A DNA stretch of 37,576 nt from Natronohydrobacter sp. (lineage in GTDB: Bacteria > Pseudomonadota > Alphaproteobacteria > Rhodobacterales > Rhodobacteraceae): positions 1 to 37,576 of the forward strand of contig SLDY01000109.1 of the NCBI GenBank assembly GCA_007125005.1, read 5' to 3'. A program made the position numbers and the translations under genes. Numbering within the stretch: position 1 is the first letter of the stretch; each line of letters opens with the position of its first letter. The notes under the pieces are model-generated. The model made no database searches. It saw nothing but the letters and a program-made list of their open reading frames with translations, and was not told where the DNA came from. Of the stretch, positions 26,379 to 34,559 are shown piece by piece.

Positions 26379-27560
26379 TCAGGCCGAACGGTAGAGCTTG
26401 GTCATCGAGAACTCGCGGTGGCCCAGTGCCTCGGCGGCGGTGAAGCGGCCATTCGCAGTGCGCTTGATCATCTCGATCAGCGCGTCTCCGGCCTGATCGA
26501 TGGTCATGTCACGACGCAGAACGCCGGTCACATCCACATCAATATGCTCGGACATAGTGCGCAGGGTGCGCGGGTTGCCTGAGATCTTGATCACCGGAAC
26601 GATCGGGTTGCCAACCACATTGCCCTGGCCCGTGGGGAAAGTGTGGATGACATAGCCAGCGGCAGCCATCAGGGTCACACATTCGGCAGCGGCTGAAGAG
26701 GTGTCCATGAAATAGAGGCCCCGGCCTTTCGCGGGCGCTTCAGCGGGTTCCAGCACGTCGATATAGGTCGATGTGCGACCGATCTTTTCAAGATTGCCCA
26801 GCGCCTTTTCCTCGATCGTTGTCAGGCCACCGAGGATATTGCCTTTGGTGGGCTGGCTGTCGGAAAGGTCATTGGTCTTGTGCGCCTCGATCACGTCATC
26901 GGTGTAAGCCTGCCATGTCTTGCGGAATTTCGCGGCGGCTTCGGGGTTGGCGGCGCGCTTTTCGCAGATATGCTCGGCCCCGGTGATCTCGGAGGTCTCG
27001 CCGAACACACCATAAAGGCCGTGCGGCAGCAGCTTGTCATACATGTTGCCCACAGTCGGGCAGGAGGACAGACCCGTTGTCGTGTCGGACTCGCCGCATT
27101 TGGTCGAGACCCAGAGATCGGTCAGCGGGCAGTCCTCTTTCTGCAACTCGGTCGCCCAATGCACGAATTCCTTGGCCTTCCAGCTTGCCTTGCGGATGGT
27201 CTCGAAATCGCCATTCTGCTCGATCCAGAACCCCTCGACCGGCTTGCCCGTTGCCGCGATGCCATCAACAACGATCTTGGTCCATTCCGGCTCGATTCCG
27301 ATCACGATCACGGCGGCCACATTGGGGTTCGCGCCGGTGCCGATGATCGTGCGGAAATGCAGGTCCAGATCCTCGCCAAACTGCAGACGCCCGTAAGCGT
27401 GCGGTATGGCCATCGTGCCTTTTACGTTATTGGCCACGGCCTCGCAGGCCGCGTTCGAGATGTCATCAACCGGCAGGATAAGCACATGGTTGCGCACGCC
27501 GACGCGGCCATTCTCGCGGCGCCATGCCTTGACGGTTTCTTGCGTGAAATCAAAAGCCAT
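26379..27560 (-). CDS. suyB: (2R)-3-sulfolactate sulfo-lyase, large subunit (UxaA family)
   Basis: SuyAB cleaves (R)-3-sulfolactate to pyruvate and sulfite. The 393-residue protein belongs to the UxaA (altronate dehydratase) family in its large-subunit form. It matches SuyB as I remember it: [98 protein letters not shown], and [21 protein letters not shown]. Cys residues in the KCGESD and SCPTVGN segments are candidate metal ligands. suyA lies 13 bp upstream, separated as in known suyAB pairs. An altronate or galactarate dehydratase is less likely because there are no uronate genes and an exporter of the SuyZ type follows. Confidence 0.85.
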   Translation of the reverse strand: MAFDFTQETVKAWRRENGRVGVRNHVLILPVDDISNAACEAVANNVKGTMAIPHAYGRLQFGEDLDLHFRTIIGTGANPNVAAVIVIGIEPEWTKIVVDGIAATGKPVEGFWIEQNGDFETIRKASWKAKEFVHWATELQKEDCPLTDLWVSTKCGESDTTTGLSSCPTVGNMYDKLLPHGLYGVFGETSEITGAEHICEKRAANPEAAAKFRKTWQAYTDDVIEAHKTNDLSDSQPTKGNILGGLTTIEEKALGNLEKIGRTSTYIDVLEPAEAPAKGRGLYFMDTSSAAAECVTLMAAAGYVIHTFPTGQGNVVGNPIVPVIKISGNPRTLRTMSEHIDVDVTGVLRRDMTIDQAGDALIEMIKRTANGRFTAAEALGHREFSMTKLYRSA

Positions 27561-27573
27561 CAGTCTCGCCCCC

Positions 27574-27870
27574 TTACCAGCGCTTGGTTTTCAGATTGTG
27601 GGTGTGGACATGGCCGCCAGTTTCGGCGCTGCCCACCATCTTGCCGATATCTTCGCCATATTTGATGACGGTATCGCCCTCTTTCAGTTCTTTCAGCGCG
27701 ACTTTGTGGCCAATGGGAATATCGGCCTTCGCTGTAAGGCGGAAATCGGAATTGTCTTCGGTGCAGACGCAGAGCATGTCAGTGCCTGCTGTCAGCCCCT
27801 CAACCACGACGACACCGACATTGTCGGCCTTGTCATGGACAAGCAGTTGCGGATGGGTATTCGCGATCAT
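27574..27870 (-). CDS. suyA: (2R)-3-sulfolactate sulfo-lyase, small subunit (SAF domain)
   Basis: The 98-residue protein is a single SAF domain, the small partner of the SuyAB lyase. It begins [20 protein letters not shown] after an AGGGAGAAG site, contains [28 protein letters not shown], and ends [14 protein letters not shown]. The closing HVHTHN-type cluster is the conserved histidine signature of UxaA N-terminal modules and is likely catalytic or metal-binding. The dehydrogenase stop lies 21 bp upstream. Separate small and large subunits, as here, are the usual state for SuyAB, whereas many altronate dehydratases are fused. Confidence 0.85.
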   Translation of the reverse strand: MIANTHPQLLVHDKADNVGVVVVEGLTAGTDMLCVCTEDNSDFRLTAKADIPIGHKVALKELKEGDTVIKYGEDIGKMVGSAETGGHVHTHNLKTKRW

Positions 27871-27891
27871 GGTGCTTCTTCTCCCTAGGGT

Positions 27892-28893
27892 TCAAGTGTC
27901 AGTGCCACGGGCAAGGCCCGTCAGCGTGTCGTGAAGTTCTTGCGAAATCTCGATGCGGTCTTTGCGGCCTTCGCGTTCTTTGAGGCGCCGCGCACCGGGC
28001 AGGCGCGCACCCTCCTGTGCCTCGATCGCCTGAAACATCGCCTCTGCGCGCGCCGTGAAGCCCGGTGCGAAGCGGGCTGGATCAAGCACAAGAATGAAAT
28101 GCGCGAGATCGGGCGGCGGCCCCTTGTCATCGAAAAGCGAGCTGGCCTGATAGGCGTAATTCGCACCTGCAAGCCCGGCGGTCAGCAACTCCACCATCAG
28201 AGCAAGCGCCGCGCCCTTGGCCCCGCCCGAAGGAACCATCGTGCCCGCCATCGCGGCATTCGCATCGGTGGTTGGGTTGCCCTGCGCATCGAGCGCCCAG
28301 CCCTCGGGGATGGGATTGCCTGCCTTCTGCGCAAGCATGATCTTGCCGCGCGCAACATGGCTCAGGGAAAGGTCGATCAGCAACGGATCGCCCTCTTCGC
28401 GCGGGGCGGCAAAGGCGATAGGGTTGGTGCCATAGAGTGCGCGGTTTCCACCCCAGGGGGCCATGGCAGCGGGCGCATTGGCAAGTGCGAGTGCGATAAG
28501 ACCTTCGCGGGCAAAAGGCTCTACCGCCTGCCCGGCGACGCCGAAATGATGCGAATGCGTGACCGACACGACAGCGACGCCCAGATCGCGCACCACGTCG
28601 CGCACTGCTTTCGCGCCCATCTCGATGGCGGCGAAAGCAAGCCCGAATCCGGCATCGACGCGGATCACGGCACCATCGCGCGTAAGCTTCGGCGTAGCAT
28701 CGGCACGGACTTTGCCGGCGCGCATCTGCGCGGCGTAGAAGGCAACGCGTGCCAGCCCATGCGAAGGCAGCCCCTCCTGCTCGGCCATAACCAGTGCGCG
28801 GGCAGCAGGCGCGGCGAGGTCCGCGGGCATCCCGGCCTTGCCGAACACCTCGGTAACAAGCGCGATTGCGTCCTGAGTGGCGAGGCTGGGCAT
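27892..28893 (-). CDS. comC: Ldh/MDH2-family 2-hydroxyacid dehydrogenase, probable (R)-sulfolactate dehydrogenase (ComC-like)
   Basis: The 333-residue protein is of the malate/L-lactate dehydrogenase family unrelated to classical LDH. It uses NAD(P) with a distinctive fold; the landmarks here are QEGLPSHGLARVAFYAAQMRAG, VSVTHSHHFGVAGQAVEPFA with the active-site His, APWGGNRALYGTNPIAFAAP, and PSGGAKGAALALMVELLTAGLAG. ComC, in this family, interconverts sulfopyruvate and (R)-sulfolactate. The direct placement before suyAB makes sulfopyruvate/sulfolactate the best substrate guess; malate, ureidoglycolate or other 2-hydroxyacids remain possible. It is the first gene of the module and has a strong predicted promoter with a palindromic operator. 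Confidence 0.75.
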   Translation of the reverse strand: MPSLATQDAIALVTEVFGKAGMPADLAAPAARALVMAEQEGLPSHGLARVAFYAAQMRAGKVRADATPKLTRDGAVIRVDAGFGLAFAAIEMGAKAVRDVVRDLGVAVVSVTHSHHFGVAGQAVEPFAREGLIALALANAPAAMAPWGGNRALYGTNPIAFAAPREEGDPLLIDLSLSHVARGKIMLAQKAGNPIPEGWALDAQGNPTTDANAAMAGTMVPSGGAKGAALALMVELLTAGLAGANYAYQASSLFDDKGPPPDLAHFILVLDPARFAPGFTARAEAMFQAIEAQEGARLPGARRLKEREGRKDRIEISQELHDTLTGLARGTDT

Positions 28894-28921
28894 GGCGATC
28901 CTTGCGGTTGGTGAAATCTGA

Positions 28922-28935
28922 AAACTATATAGTTT
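28922..28935. promoter_or_regulatory. Palindromic operator candidate overlapping the suy promoter -10
   Basis: AAACTATATAGTTT is a perfect 14-bp palindrome that covers the predicted -10 box. This is a standard position for a repressor. No regulator gene is next to the operon; the IclR gene at 32551-33357 heads another operon, so the protein that binds here is unknown. Confidence 0.6.
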
Positions 28936-28955
28936 ATATATTTCCTCTATGTCAA
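28926..28955 (-). promoter_or_regulatory. Sigma-70 type promoter of the ComC-SuyAB operon
   Basis: On the minus strand a consensus -35 TTGACA (28955-28950) is followed after 18 bp by TATATA (28931-28926). It is the strongest promoter-like pair I see in the accessory region and points at the dehydrogenase start 33 bp further on. Confidence 0.6.
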
Positions 28956-28985
28956 TGCGATTCCCGCGATGCGTGGCCCGATTTT

Positions 28986-29795
28986 TCAGCTTTCAGGGAG
29001 GATCAGGATCTCGGCGGTCACGCAGATCGCGTTCTGGCCTGTTGCGAGTTGGTCAAGCTCGGAGCGCCCGTCAAACCCCACGGAGGCCACGCGCAACTGT
29101 GTATCGTTGGCAGTGACATGGCCTTCCACGATCAGGATTTCGGTGCCATAACTTTCAATCGCCGGGGCGCTTTCAAAGATGGTGCCGACAAGGCTCCCGA
29201 TCCCCTCGATCCGGGCTTTCTGCAAATCCTTGGTGATCCCCTGCAAGGCCGCGCCGATCTCCTGATTCGGGCGCAATGTGACAAGCAGTGCATTGGGCGT
29301 GCATTGCCCTGTCGCCTGCGGGCGGAAGAGAGTGAAGAACGTCTCGCGATCCTCCCGCGCCACCAGCCCTGCGCCACGCAGCCCCCAACCCTGCACCTCG
29401 ACATCTTGCGCGATAATGCAGTCATCGCACAGCAGATGCCCCATCCCCAGAGGCTCCCATCGCGAATGCGAATGGATGAAGCCGCGCTCCTCGCGCAGCC
29501 CGTAATGCGCGCCGCCATGGGTGATCAGGCCCTCGGGCAGGGTATGCGTGGCACTATACCACGCGGCATGGCCATGCTCGGAGGCAGGTGCAGGCATGAC
29601 ATAGACAAGCGGCGCAAGGCTCACGCCGTCTAGGCGCAGATAGCCGAACTCGAACCCTTCAGCGCCCAGCGCCTCGGCCACGGCTTGGGTGAGCGGCTGG
29701 CCCGCGCGTAAGGCAAGGCGCAGGGGCACGGCCTCGCAAGGGACGACATCTTCGCGCGCGGGCGCAGGCGGGCCGGAATGGGTGATGCGCCGCAT
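28986..29795 (-). CDS. Tandem PPC (DUF296)-domain protein, function unknown
   Basis: The 269-residue protein appears to contain two PPC domains. The first (about residues 20-150) has the histidine pattern of the family: FIHSHSRWEPLGMGHLLCDDCII, in which an H-x-H and a G-x-GHL would bind metal. The second (about 165-269) has the RPNQEIGAALQGI and GIGSLVGTIF blocks but reads GFDGRSELDQLATGQN where the histidines should be, so it has probably lost the metal site. Single PPC domains occur in bacterial proteins of unsettled function and in plant AT-hook proteins. It starts 3 bp after the acyl-CoA ligase stop and is the last gene of the IclR operon. I assign no reaction. Confidence 0.7.
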   Translation of the reverse strand: MRRITHSGPPAPAREDVVPCEAVPLRLALRAGQPLTQAVAEALGAEGFEFGYLRLDGVSLAPLVYVMPAPASEHGHAAWYSATHTLPEGLITHGGAHYGLREERGFIHSHSRWEPLGMGHLLCDDCIIAQDVEVQGWGLRGAGLVAREDRETFFTLFRPQATGQCTPNALLVTLRPNQEIGAALQGITKDLQKARIEGIGSLVGTIFESAPAIESYGTEILIVEGHVTANDTQLRVASVGFDGRSELDQLATGQNAICVTAEILILPES

Positions 29796-29798
29796 CGC

Positions 29799-31388
29799 CT
29801 AACCCGCCTTCGCGGGTAATTCGCCACGCGCCTCAAGCTCCTCGCGGATCATCTTCTTGGTGATCTTGCCATAGGCCGATTTCGGCAGCGCCTCCCAAAG
29901 CACTACATGGCGCGGCATCTTGTAGCGCGCGAGTTTTGGCTCCAGCCATTCGAGCACCGATTTGCCCTCGATCTGTGCACCCGGCGCGGGCACGCAAACC
30001 GCCATCCCGATCTCGCCCCAGACCGGATCGGGAACGCCCAGCACAGCGACCTCGGAAAGGTTGGGATGTTCGAGCAGTTTCTCCTCGATCTCGCGCGGAT
30101 AGATATTGGAGCCGCCCGAGATATACATATCCGATGCGCGCCCGGTCAGATAGACGAAGCCCTGCGCATCCATGTGGCCCAGATCGCCGGTCAGGAACCA
30201 GCCATTGCGGAAACTCTTGGCATTGGCCTCGGGGTTATTGAAATAGCCTGCAAAGACCGCAGGCCCGATCACGGCGATCTCGCCCGTCTCGCCCAGGCTG
30301 ACTTCCTCGCCTTTATCGTTCTGGATCTGCACCTGCATCCCCGTGCGCGCAAAGCCGCAAGAGCCGATGCGCATCTTGTCATCCGCGATATGGTGATGCG
30401 CGGGCGGCAGGACGGTAATATTGCCCGTCACTTCGCCCAGCCCGAAATACTGGACCAGCACCGGGCCGAGCTTTTCGAGCGCGCGGATCTGGTCGGCGCG
30501 ATACATGGGCGCACCGGCATAGATCACATAGCGCAGGCTGGAATGGTCATGCGCATCGACGCTCGGGTGCTCCACCAGCAGTTTCACGATGGTCGGCACA
30601 GTGAACATATTGGTCACGCGGTGGCGCGCGACCAGTTCCCACACCTCGGCCGGATCGAATTTCTCGCCTGCGGGCAGGATTGTCGTGACGCCATGCGCGG
30701 CCTGCGCAAGTTGGTGGATCCCTGCGCCATGCGAGAGCGGCGCGACGACAAGCGAGGCATCCCCCGGCCCGGTGCCGGGCATCAGATCGCAGAGATGGTT
30801 GGTGATGACAAAGGCCAGTTGCCCATGGGTGAGCACAGCCGCCTTGGGCTTGCCAGTGGTGCCGGAGGTGAAGAAGAACCACGCCGGATCATCGCGCTGC
30901 ACTTCAACAGGCTCGGGCACCGCGCCCCTATGCTGCGCGACCAACGCTTCATATTCCGGCCCAATCAGGATCGTGGCATCGACATGCGGCGCGCAGGCGC
31001 TTGCGTGCTCGGCGAAGCGTTCGCCGCAAAGCAGGAAGCGTGCGCCGGAGGACTCGGCCAGATAGGCCAGATCTGCGGGCGAGAGGCGGAAATTCGCAGG
31101 AACCCAGACCGCGCCTGCGCGCCAGCAGGCGAACATCGCCTCGAACATCTGGTTGCAGTTGGATGACTGCACCAGAACCCGGTCACCTTTCTGCACGCCA
31201 TAATCCTGCAGCAGAGCTCGCGCGAGTGCGCATGCGCGCACTTCCAATTCGGCCCAACTCCATTGCGCATCGCCCCAGATCAGCCCCGGCGCCTCTCCCA
31301 GCCGCCGCGCGCTCTCGGTCAGCATATGCGCGAGATTCATCACCCGCGTTGAACAGGGCGTCATGCCTTGCGACAGATCCACTCTCAT
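29799..31388 (-). CDS. Acyl-CoA ligase (AMP-forming, class I adenylate-forming enzyme)
   Basis: The 529-residue enzyme would activate a carboxylic acid to its CoA thioester using ATP. The chosen ATG at 31388 overlaps the thiolase stop in an ATGA and has GGAG upstream; a far longer open frame upstream lies inside the thiolase gene and is rejected. Motifs in order are FFTSGTTGKPKAAVLTH (phosphate loop), YFGLGEVTGN, TGDLGHMDAQGFVYLTGRASDMYISGG with its hinge, and the catalytic Lys in KSAYGKITKK. These place it among medium/long-chain or aromatic acid ligases; the acid cannot be named. It lies between thiolase and PPC genes in one coupled operon. Confidence 0.9.
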   Translation of the reverse strand: MRVDLSQGMTPCSTRVMNLAHMLTESARRLGEAPGLIWGDAQWSWAELEVRACALARALLQDYGVQKGDRVLVQSSNCNQMFEAMFACWRAGAVWVPANFRLSPADLAYLAESSGARFLLCGERFAEHASACAPHVDATILIGPEYEALVAQHRGAVPEPVEVQRDDPAWFFFTSGTTGKPKAAVLTHGQLAFVITNHLCDLMPGTGPGDASLVVAPLSHGAGIHQLAQAAHGVTTILPAGEKFDPAEVWELVARHRVTNMFTVPTIVKLLVEHPSVDAHDHSSLRYVIYAGAPMYRADQIRALEKLGPVLVQYFGLGEVTGNITVLPPAHHHIADDKMRIGSCGFARTGMQVQIQNDKGEEVSLGETGEIAVIGPAVFAGYFNNPEANAKSFRNGWFLTGDLGHMDAQGFVYLTGRASDMYISGGSNIYPREIEEKLLEHPNLSEVAVLGVPDPVWGEIGMAVCVPAPGAQIEGKSVLEWLEPKLARYKMPRHVVLWEALPKSAYGKITKKMIREELEARGELPAKAG

Positions 31389-32554
31389 TTCACCCGCTCC
31401 AGAATCGAGACGTAATTTGCCACTGCAGCACCCCCCATATTGAACACGCCCGCGAGTTTGGCATCGGGGATCTGCATCTCGCCTGCCTCTGCCATAAGCT
31501 GCATTGCGGCCATGACATGCATTGACACCCCGGTTGCCCCAATCGGATGCCCCTTGGATTTGAGCCCGCCGGATGGGTTGACCGGCAGGCGGCCATCCTT
31601 GCGCGTAATGCCCTCGCGGATCACGCGATGGCCTTCGCCGGGCTTTGCCAGCCCCATCGCCTCGTATTCCAGCATCTCGGCGATGGTGAAACAATCATGC
31701 GTCTCGACAAGGCTCAGATCATCAAGGCTGAGCCCGGATTGCTCCAGCGCCTTGGCCCATGCCATGCGCGCGCCCCGAAACTCCAGCACATTGCGGCGCG
31801 ATAGTGCCATGATGTCATTGGCCTGCACGCGGGCGCGAAAGCCGATGGCGCGCGGGGCATTGGCGGCGGTCTCAGGATCGGCGAGCACCAGCACCGCCGC
31901 GCCGTCAGAGACCAGCGAACAATCGGTGCGCCGCAACGGGCCGGCCACGCGGGGGTTTTTCTCGGAAACCGTGTTGCAGAACTCCAGCCCGAAATCCTTG
32001 CGCATATGGGCGTAGGGGTTGCCCATGCCATTGGCATGGTTCTTGGCTGCGATCATCGCCAGCTCTTCCGAGCGGTCTCCATATTGCTGGAAATAGCTCT
32101 GCGCGATCTTGCCGAACAGCCCCGCAAAACCGCCCTCCACATCGGCTTCCTCATTGCGGTAGCAAGCCGTCAGCAGAATATCGCCCACCTCTGCCGTGGG
32201 CGTGGCGGTCATCTTCTCCGCGCCCACGACCAGCGCGATGCGCCCACGCCCTGCAGCGATGAAATCGAGCGCGCCATGCAGCGCCGCAGAGCCTGTGGCG
32301 CAGGCATTCTCGAAACGCGTGGCAGGCGTATGTGCGAAACGCGCATCGCCCATCGCCACGAGTGCGGCCTGAAAATCCTGTTTCGAGAAGCCATTGTTGA
32401 ACACGCCCACGAAAATGCCATCCACATCCTCGGCCCCGATCTGCGCGTGCTCCAGCGCCTCTGCCGCAGCTTGCGCCATCAGGTTTTCGGTGTCGGGCTG
32501 GTCGGATTTGCCAAAGACCGTATGGCCCCAGCCGATGATCTGTGCGTCACTCAT
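31385..32554 (-). CDS. SCP2-type thiolase (acetyl-CoA acyltransferase family)
   Basis: The 389-residue protein begins at the ATG at 32554, preceded by AAAGGAG and overlapping the IclR stop in an ATGA. It has the nucleophilic Cys in TRFENACATGSAAL (near residue 85), HDCFTIAEMLEYEAMG, and GGLKSKGHPIGATG with the catalytic His. The last conserved segment reads GVFNMGGAAVANYV and lacks the second Cys of classical thiolases; this is typical of the SCP2/sterol-carrier branch. Such enzymes either cleave 3-ketoacyl-CoA or act as condensing or acyl-transfer enzymes. Neighbouring acyl-CoA ligase and short-chain dehydrogenase genes favour cleavage of an activated acid. Confidence 0.85.
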   Translation of the reverse strand: MSDAQIIGWGHTVFGKSDQPDTENLMAQAAAEALEHAQIGAEDVDGIFVGVFNNGFSKQDFQAALVAMGDARFAHTPATRFENACATGSAALHGALDFIAAGRGRIALVVGAEKMTATPTAEVGDILLTACYRNEEADVEGGFAGLFGKIAQSYFQQYGDRSEELAMIAAKNHANGMGNPYAHMRKDFGLEFCNTVSEKNPRVAGPLRRTDCSLVSDGAAVLVLADPETAANAPRAIGFRARVQANDIMALSRRNVLEFRGARMAWAKALEQSGLSLDDLSLVETHDCFTIAEMLEYEAMGLAKPGEGHRVIREGITRKDGRLPVNPSGGLKSKGHPIGATGVSMHVMAAMQLMAEAGEMQIPDAKLAGVFNMGGAAVANYVSILERVK

Positions 32555-33357
32555 GTCTGTCTCTCCTTTTGGCGGCGGCTGAGCCTTGCCTCGACCACGC
32601 GGGCAGCCGCCCGCAATTTCTGCGCCAGTTCTGTACGGCGCGGTTCCTTCATGCGGCTTTCGACAGCGGCCAGCGACAGAGCGCCGACCAGTTGCCCGTC
32701 TGGCCCCTGCAGCGCGATCCCGAGGCCCCATGAATCCTCGAAGATCAGGCCGGGGTTGAGCGCGATGCCGCTCTCACGAGTCTCGGCCACATGGGCACGC
32801 AAAAGCTCGGGCGGCAGGCGGGGATATTGCGCGAGAAGCTCAGGCGTGTTGGCAGCGATTATCGCCTCGACCTCCGCATCGGGCAGCGCGGCGAGCATCG
32901 CCAGCGAGCCAGCGCCCACGCCCAGCGGATGATGCCCGCCGGGCATGAGCGCATAGGTGCGGATCGGATGTGCGCCATCTTCGCGATGCAGACAGACCGA
33001 ATGCAGCCCACGCCGCACTGACAGAAACGCAGCATCACCGGTTTCGCGCGCAAGGCTCTGGATCAGTTCCATTGCTTGCCGCAATAGCCCGTGGCGCCCC
33101 TGCGCGAGCAATCCCAGCACATAGGCCTCCTCGCCCAGATGATAGGTGCGGCTCTGCGCGTCCTGCTCGACCAGCCCTGCACGAATCAGTGCCAGAACCA
33201 GACGCCGGACCGTGGCCTTGTTAAGCTCCGAGACACTCACCAGCCCCGAAAGCGAAATCCCCGCCGCCGAATGCCGACCGATCAGCGCCAGCAACGCCAG
33301 CGCGCGATCCACGCTTTGCGCACCACCGAGGTTTGGATCTGGCGATTCTTGTTTCAT
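32551..33357 (-). CDS. IclR-family transcriptional regulator
   Basis: The 268-residue protein starts at the ATG at 33357 (MKQESPDPNLGGAQSVDRAL); the frame opens five codons earlier at a TTG. The N-terminal winged helix (about residues 14-75) reads SVDRALALLALIGRHSAAGISLSGLVSVSELNKATVRRLVLALIRAGLVE. The C-terminal GAF-like effector domain shows PLGVGAGSLAMLAALPD and SWGLGIALQGPDGQLVGALSLAA. It diverges from the TRAP binding-protein gene across about 180 bp and is itself the first gene of the operon with thiolase, ligase and PPC genes. It therefore likely controls both directions in response to the transported acid or its CoA ester. Confidence 0.92.
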   Translation of the reverse strand: MKQESPDPNLGGAQSVDRALALLALIGRHSAAGISLSGLVSVSELNKATVRRLVLALIRAGLVEQDAQSRTYHLGEEAYVLGLLAQGRHGLLRQAMELIQSLARETGDAAFLSVRRGLHSVCLHREDGAHPIRTYALMPGGHHPLGVGAGSLAMLAALPDAEVEAIIAANTPELLAQYPRLPPELLRAHVAETRESGIALNPGLIFEDSWGLGIALQGPDGQLVGALSLAAVESRMKEPRRTELAQKLRAAARVVEARLSRRQKERQT

Positions 33358-33431
33358 ATTATGGACCAGCAAAAATTGATAAGCCTACGAAAATGGCCCC
33401 GGATTCTGGAGCATACTGATTTTTTATCACG

Positions 33432-33459
33432 CATGTTGCAAGTTTTTCTTGCAATCATG
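33432..33459. promoter_or_regulatory. Inverted repeat between the IclR and TRAP genes, operator candidate
   Basis: TTGCAAG (33436-33442) and CTTGCAA (33448-33454) flank a TTTTT spacer. CATG on each side (33432-33435 and 33456-33459) extends the symmetry with one unpaired T. Its size and place in the divergent region suit an IclR-type binding site. Confidence 0.5.
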
Positions 33460-33540
33460 AAATTATGAGGTCCACTATCTGAACAATATCGAAAGCGGCC
33501 GGAAAATTCAGGTCGCGATTTGTGGAGGAGGAAAGAGATC

Positions 33541-34545
33541 ATGACTTTTGCACGGCTTACGGGCACGGCCCTTGCAGCGGCACTCGCAACAACCCTTAGC
33601 CTTGGTGCAGCAAGCGCAGAGACACTGCGCCTGTCGCATAACACGGGTGAGAACTCGACATGGCATATCGGCTCGGAGCGGTTCGCGGAGCTGGTGGCGG
33701 AGCGTACGGATGGCGCATTCGGTGTGCGTGTTTTCCCCAATGCGCAGCTATCCGGTGGCGACCAGATGCGGCAGGCCGAAATGGTTGGGCGCGGTGCGCT
33801 TGATCTGGTGGTGACATCGGCGATCAACGTGACCCCGCTGGTGCCGGAAATGGCCGTGTTCTCGCTGCCCTATCTCTTCTCCAGCTATGAGCAGGTCGAT
33901 GCCGCGACCCAGGGCGCACCGGGCGAGATGATGGCCGACATCCTGCTGGAGCGCGGTATTGTCGTGCTGGCATGGGGTGAAAACGGCTTCCGCGAAGTCA
34001 CCAACAATATCCGCCCGATTCGCACGCCGGAGGATATGCGCGGGCTGAACATGCGCGTTGCTGGCCCGATGTACATTGATGTGATGAATGCACTGGGCGC
34101 CAATCCGCAGCAGATGCAGTGGGTCGAGACCATCTCTGCATTGCAGCAGGGTGTTGTCGATGGGCAAGAAAACCCGATCGGCGCAGTGATAGTGCCGCTG
34201 CAAGTCTATGAAGTGCAGAAATACATGACCACATGGCACTATTCCTATGACCCGATCTTCCTTGGCATCTCTCAGGCGAAATGGGAAAGCCTTGATGCAG
34301 AAACCCAGGAGATCATGCGTGAGGCTGCACAGGAGGCCATGGCTTTCCAGCGCGAGATCACACGCGAGGGCACGGCCAATGGCATCGAATACCTGCGTTC
34401 GCAGGGCATGGAAGTGCATGAGGCCACAGAGGAAGAAATCGCGGCCTTCCGTGAAGCAACACAGCCTGCGTTTGATATGTGGGCCGAGCGCGTCGGCGAA
34501 GAGATCGTGAACGCCTTCCTCGCCGCGACCGCCGAGGTCAACTGA
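33541..34545 (+). CDS. TRAP transporter substrate-binding protein (DctP family)
   Basis: TRAP transporters import organic acids with the sodium gradient; this is the periplasmic binding component. The 334-residue precursor begins at the ATG at 33541, after a strong GGAGGAGGAAAG site, with a signal peptide (MTFARLTGTALAAALATTL through ASA, residues 1-25). The mature start ETLRLSHNTGENSTWHIGSERFAEL, ALDLVVTSAINVTPLVPEMAVFSLPYLF and DMRGLNMRVAGPMYIDVMNALGANP are family blocks; the Arg in NMRVAGP is the residue that holds the substrate carboxylate. A hairpin separates it from the membrane-subunit genes. Substrate unknown; a small carboxylate or sulfonated acid is plausible. Confidence 0.93.
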   Translation: MTFARLTGTALAAALATTLSLGAASAETLRLSHNTGENSTWHIGSERFAELVAERTDGAFGVRVFPNAQLSGGDQMRQAEMVGRGALDLVVTSAINVTPLVPEMAVFSLPYLFSSYEQVDAATQGAPGEMMADILLERGIVVLAWGENGFREVTNNIRPIRTPEDMRGLNMRVAGPMYIDVMNALGANPQQMQWVETISALQQGVVDGQENPIGAVIVPLQVYEVQKYMTTWHYSYDPIFLGISQAKWESLDAETQEIMREAAQEAMAFQREITREGTANGIEYLRSQGMEVHEATEEEIAAFREATQPAFDMWAERVGEEIVNAFLAATAEVN

Positions 34546-34559
34546 TCTCTCACCTTATC

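Noticed and set aside
26379-27870. Altronate or galactarate dehydratase instead of SuyAB
   Set aside because: The family is shared, but the subunits are separate, the sequence blocks fit SuyB as I recall it, a SuyZ-type exporter and ComC-like dehydrogenase adjoin, and no uronate genes are present. Not fully excluded.
29907-31166. Open frame of 419 codons (plus strand) antisense to the acyl-CoA ligase
   Set aside because: The ligase motifs are on the minus strand. The antisense product shows only biased composition and no start signal.
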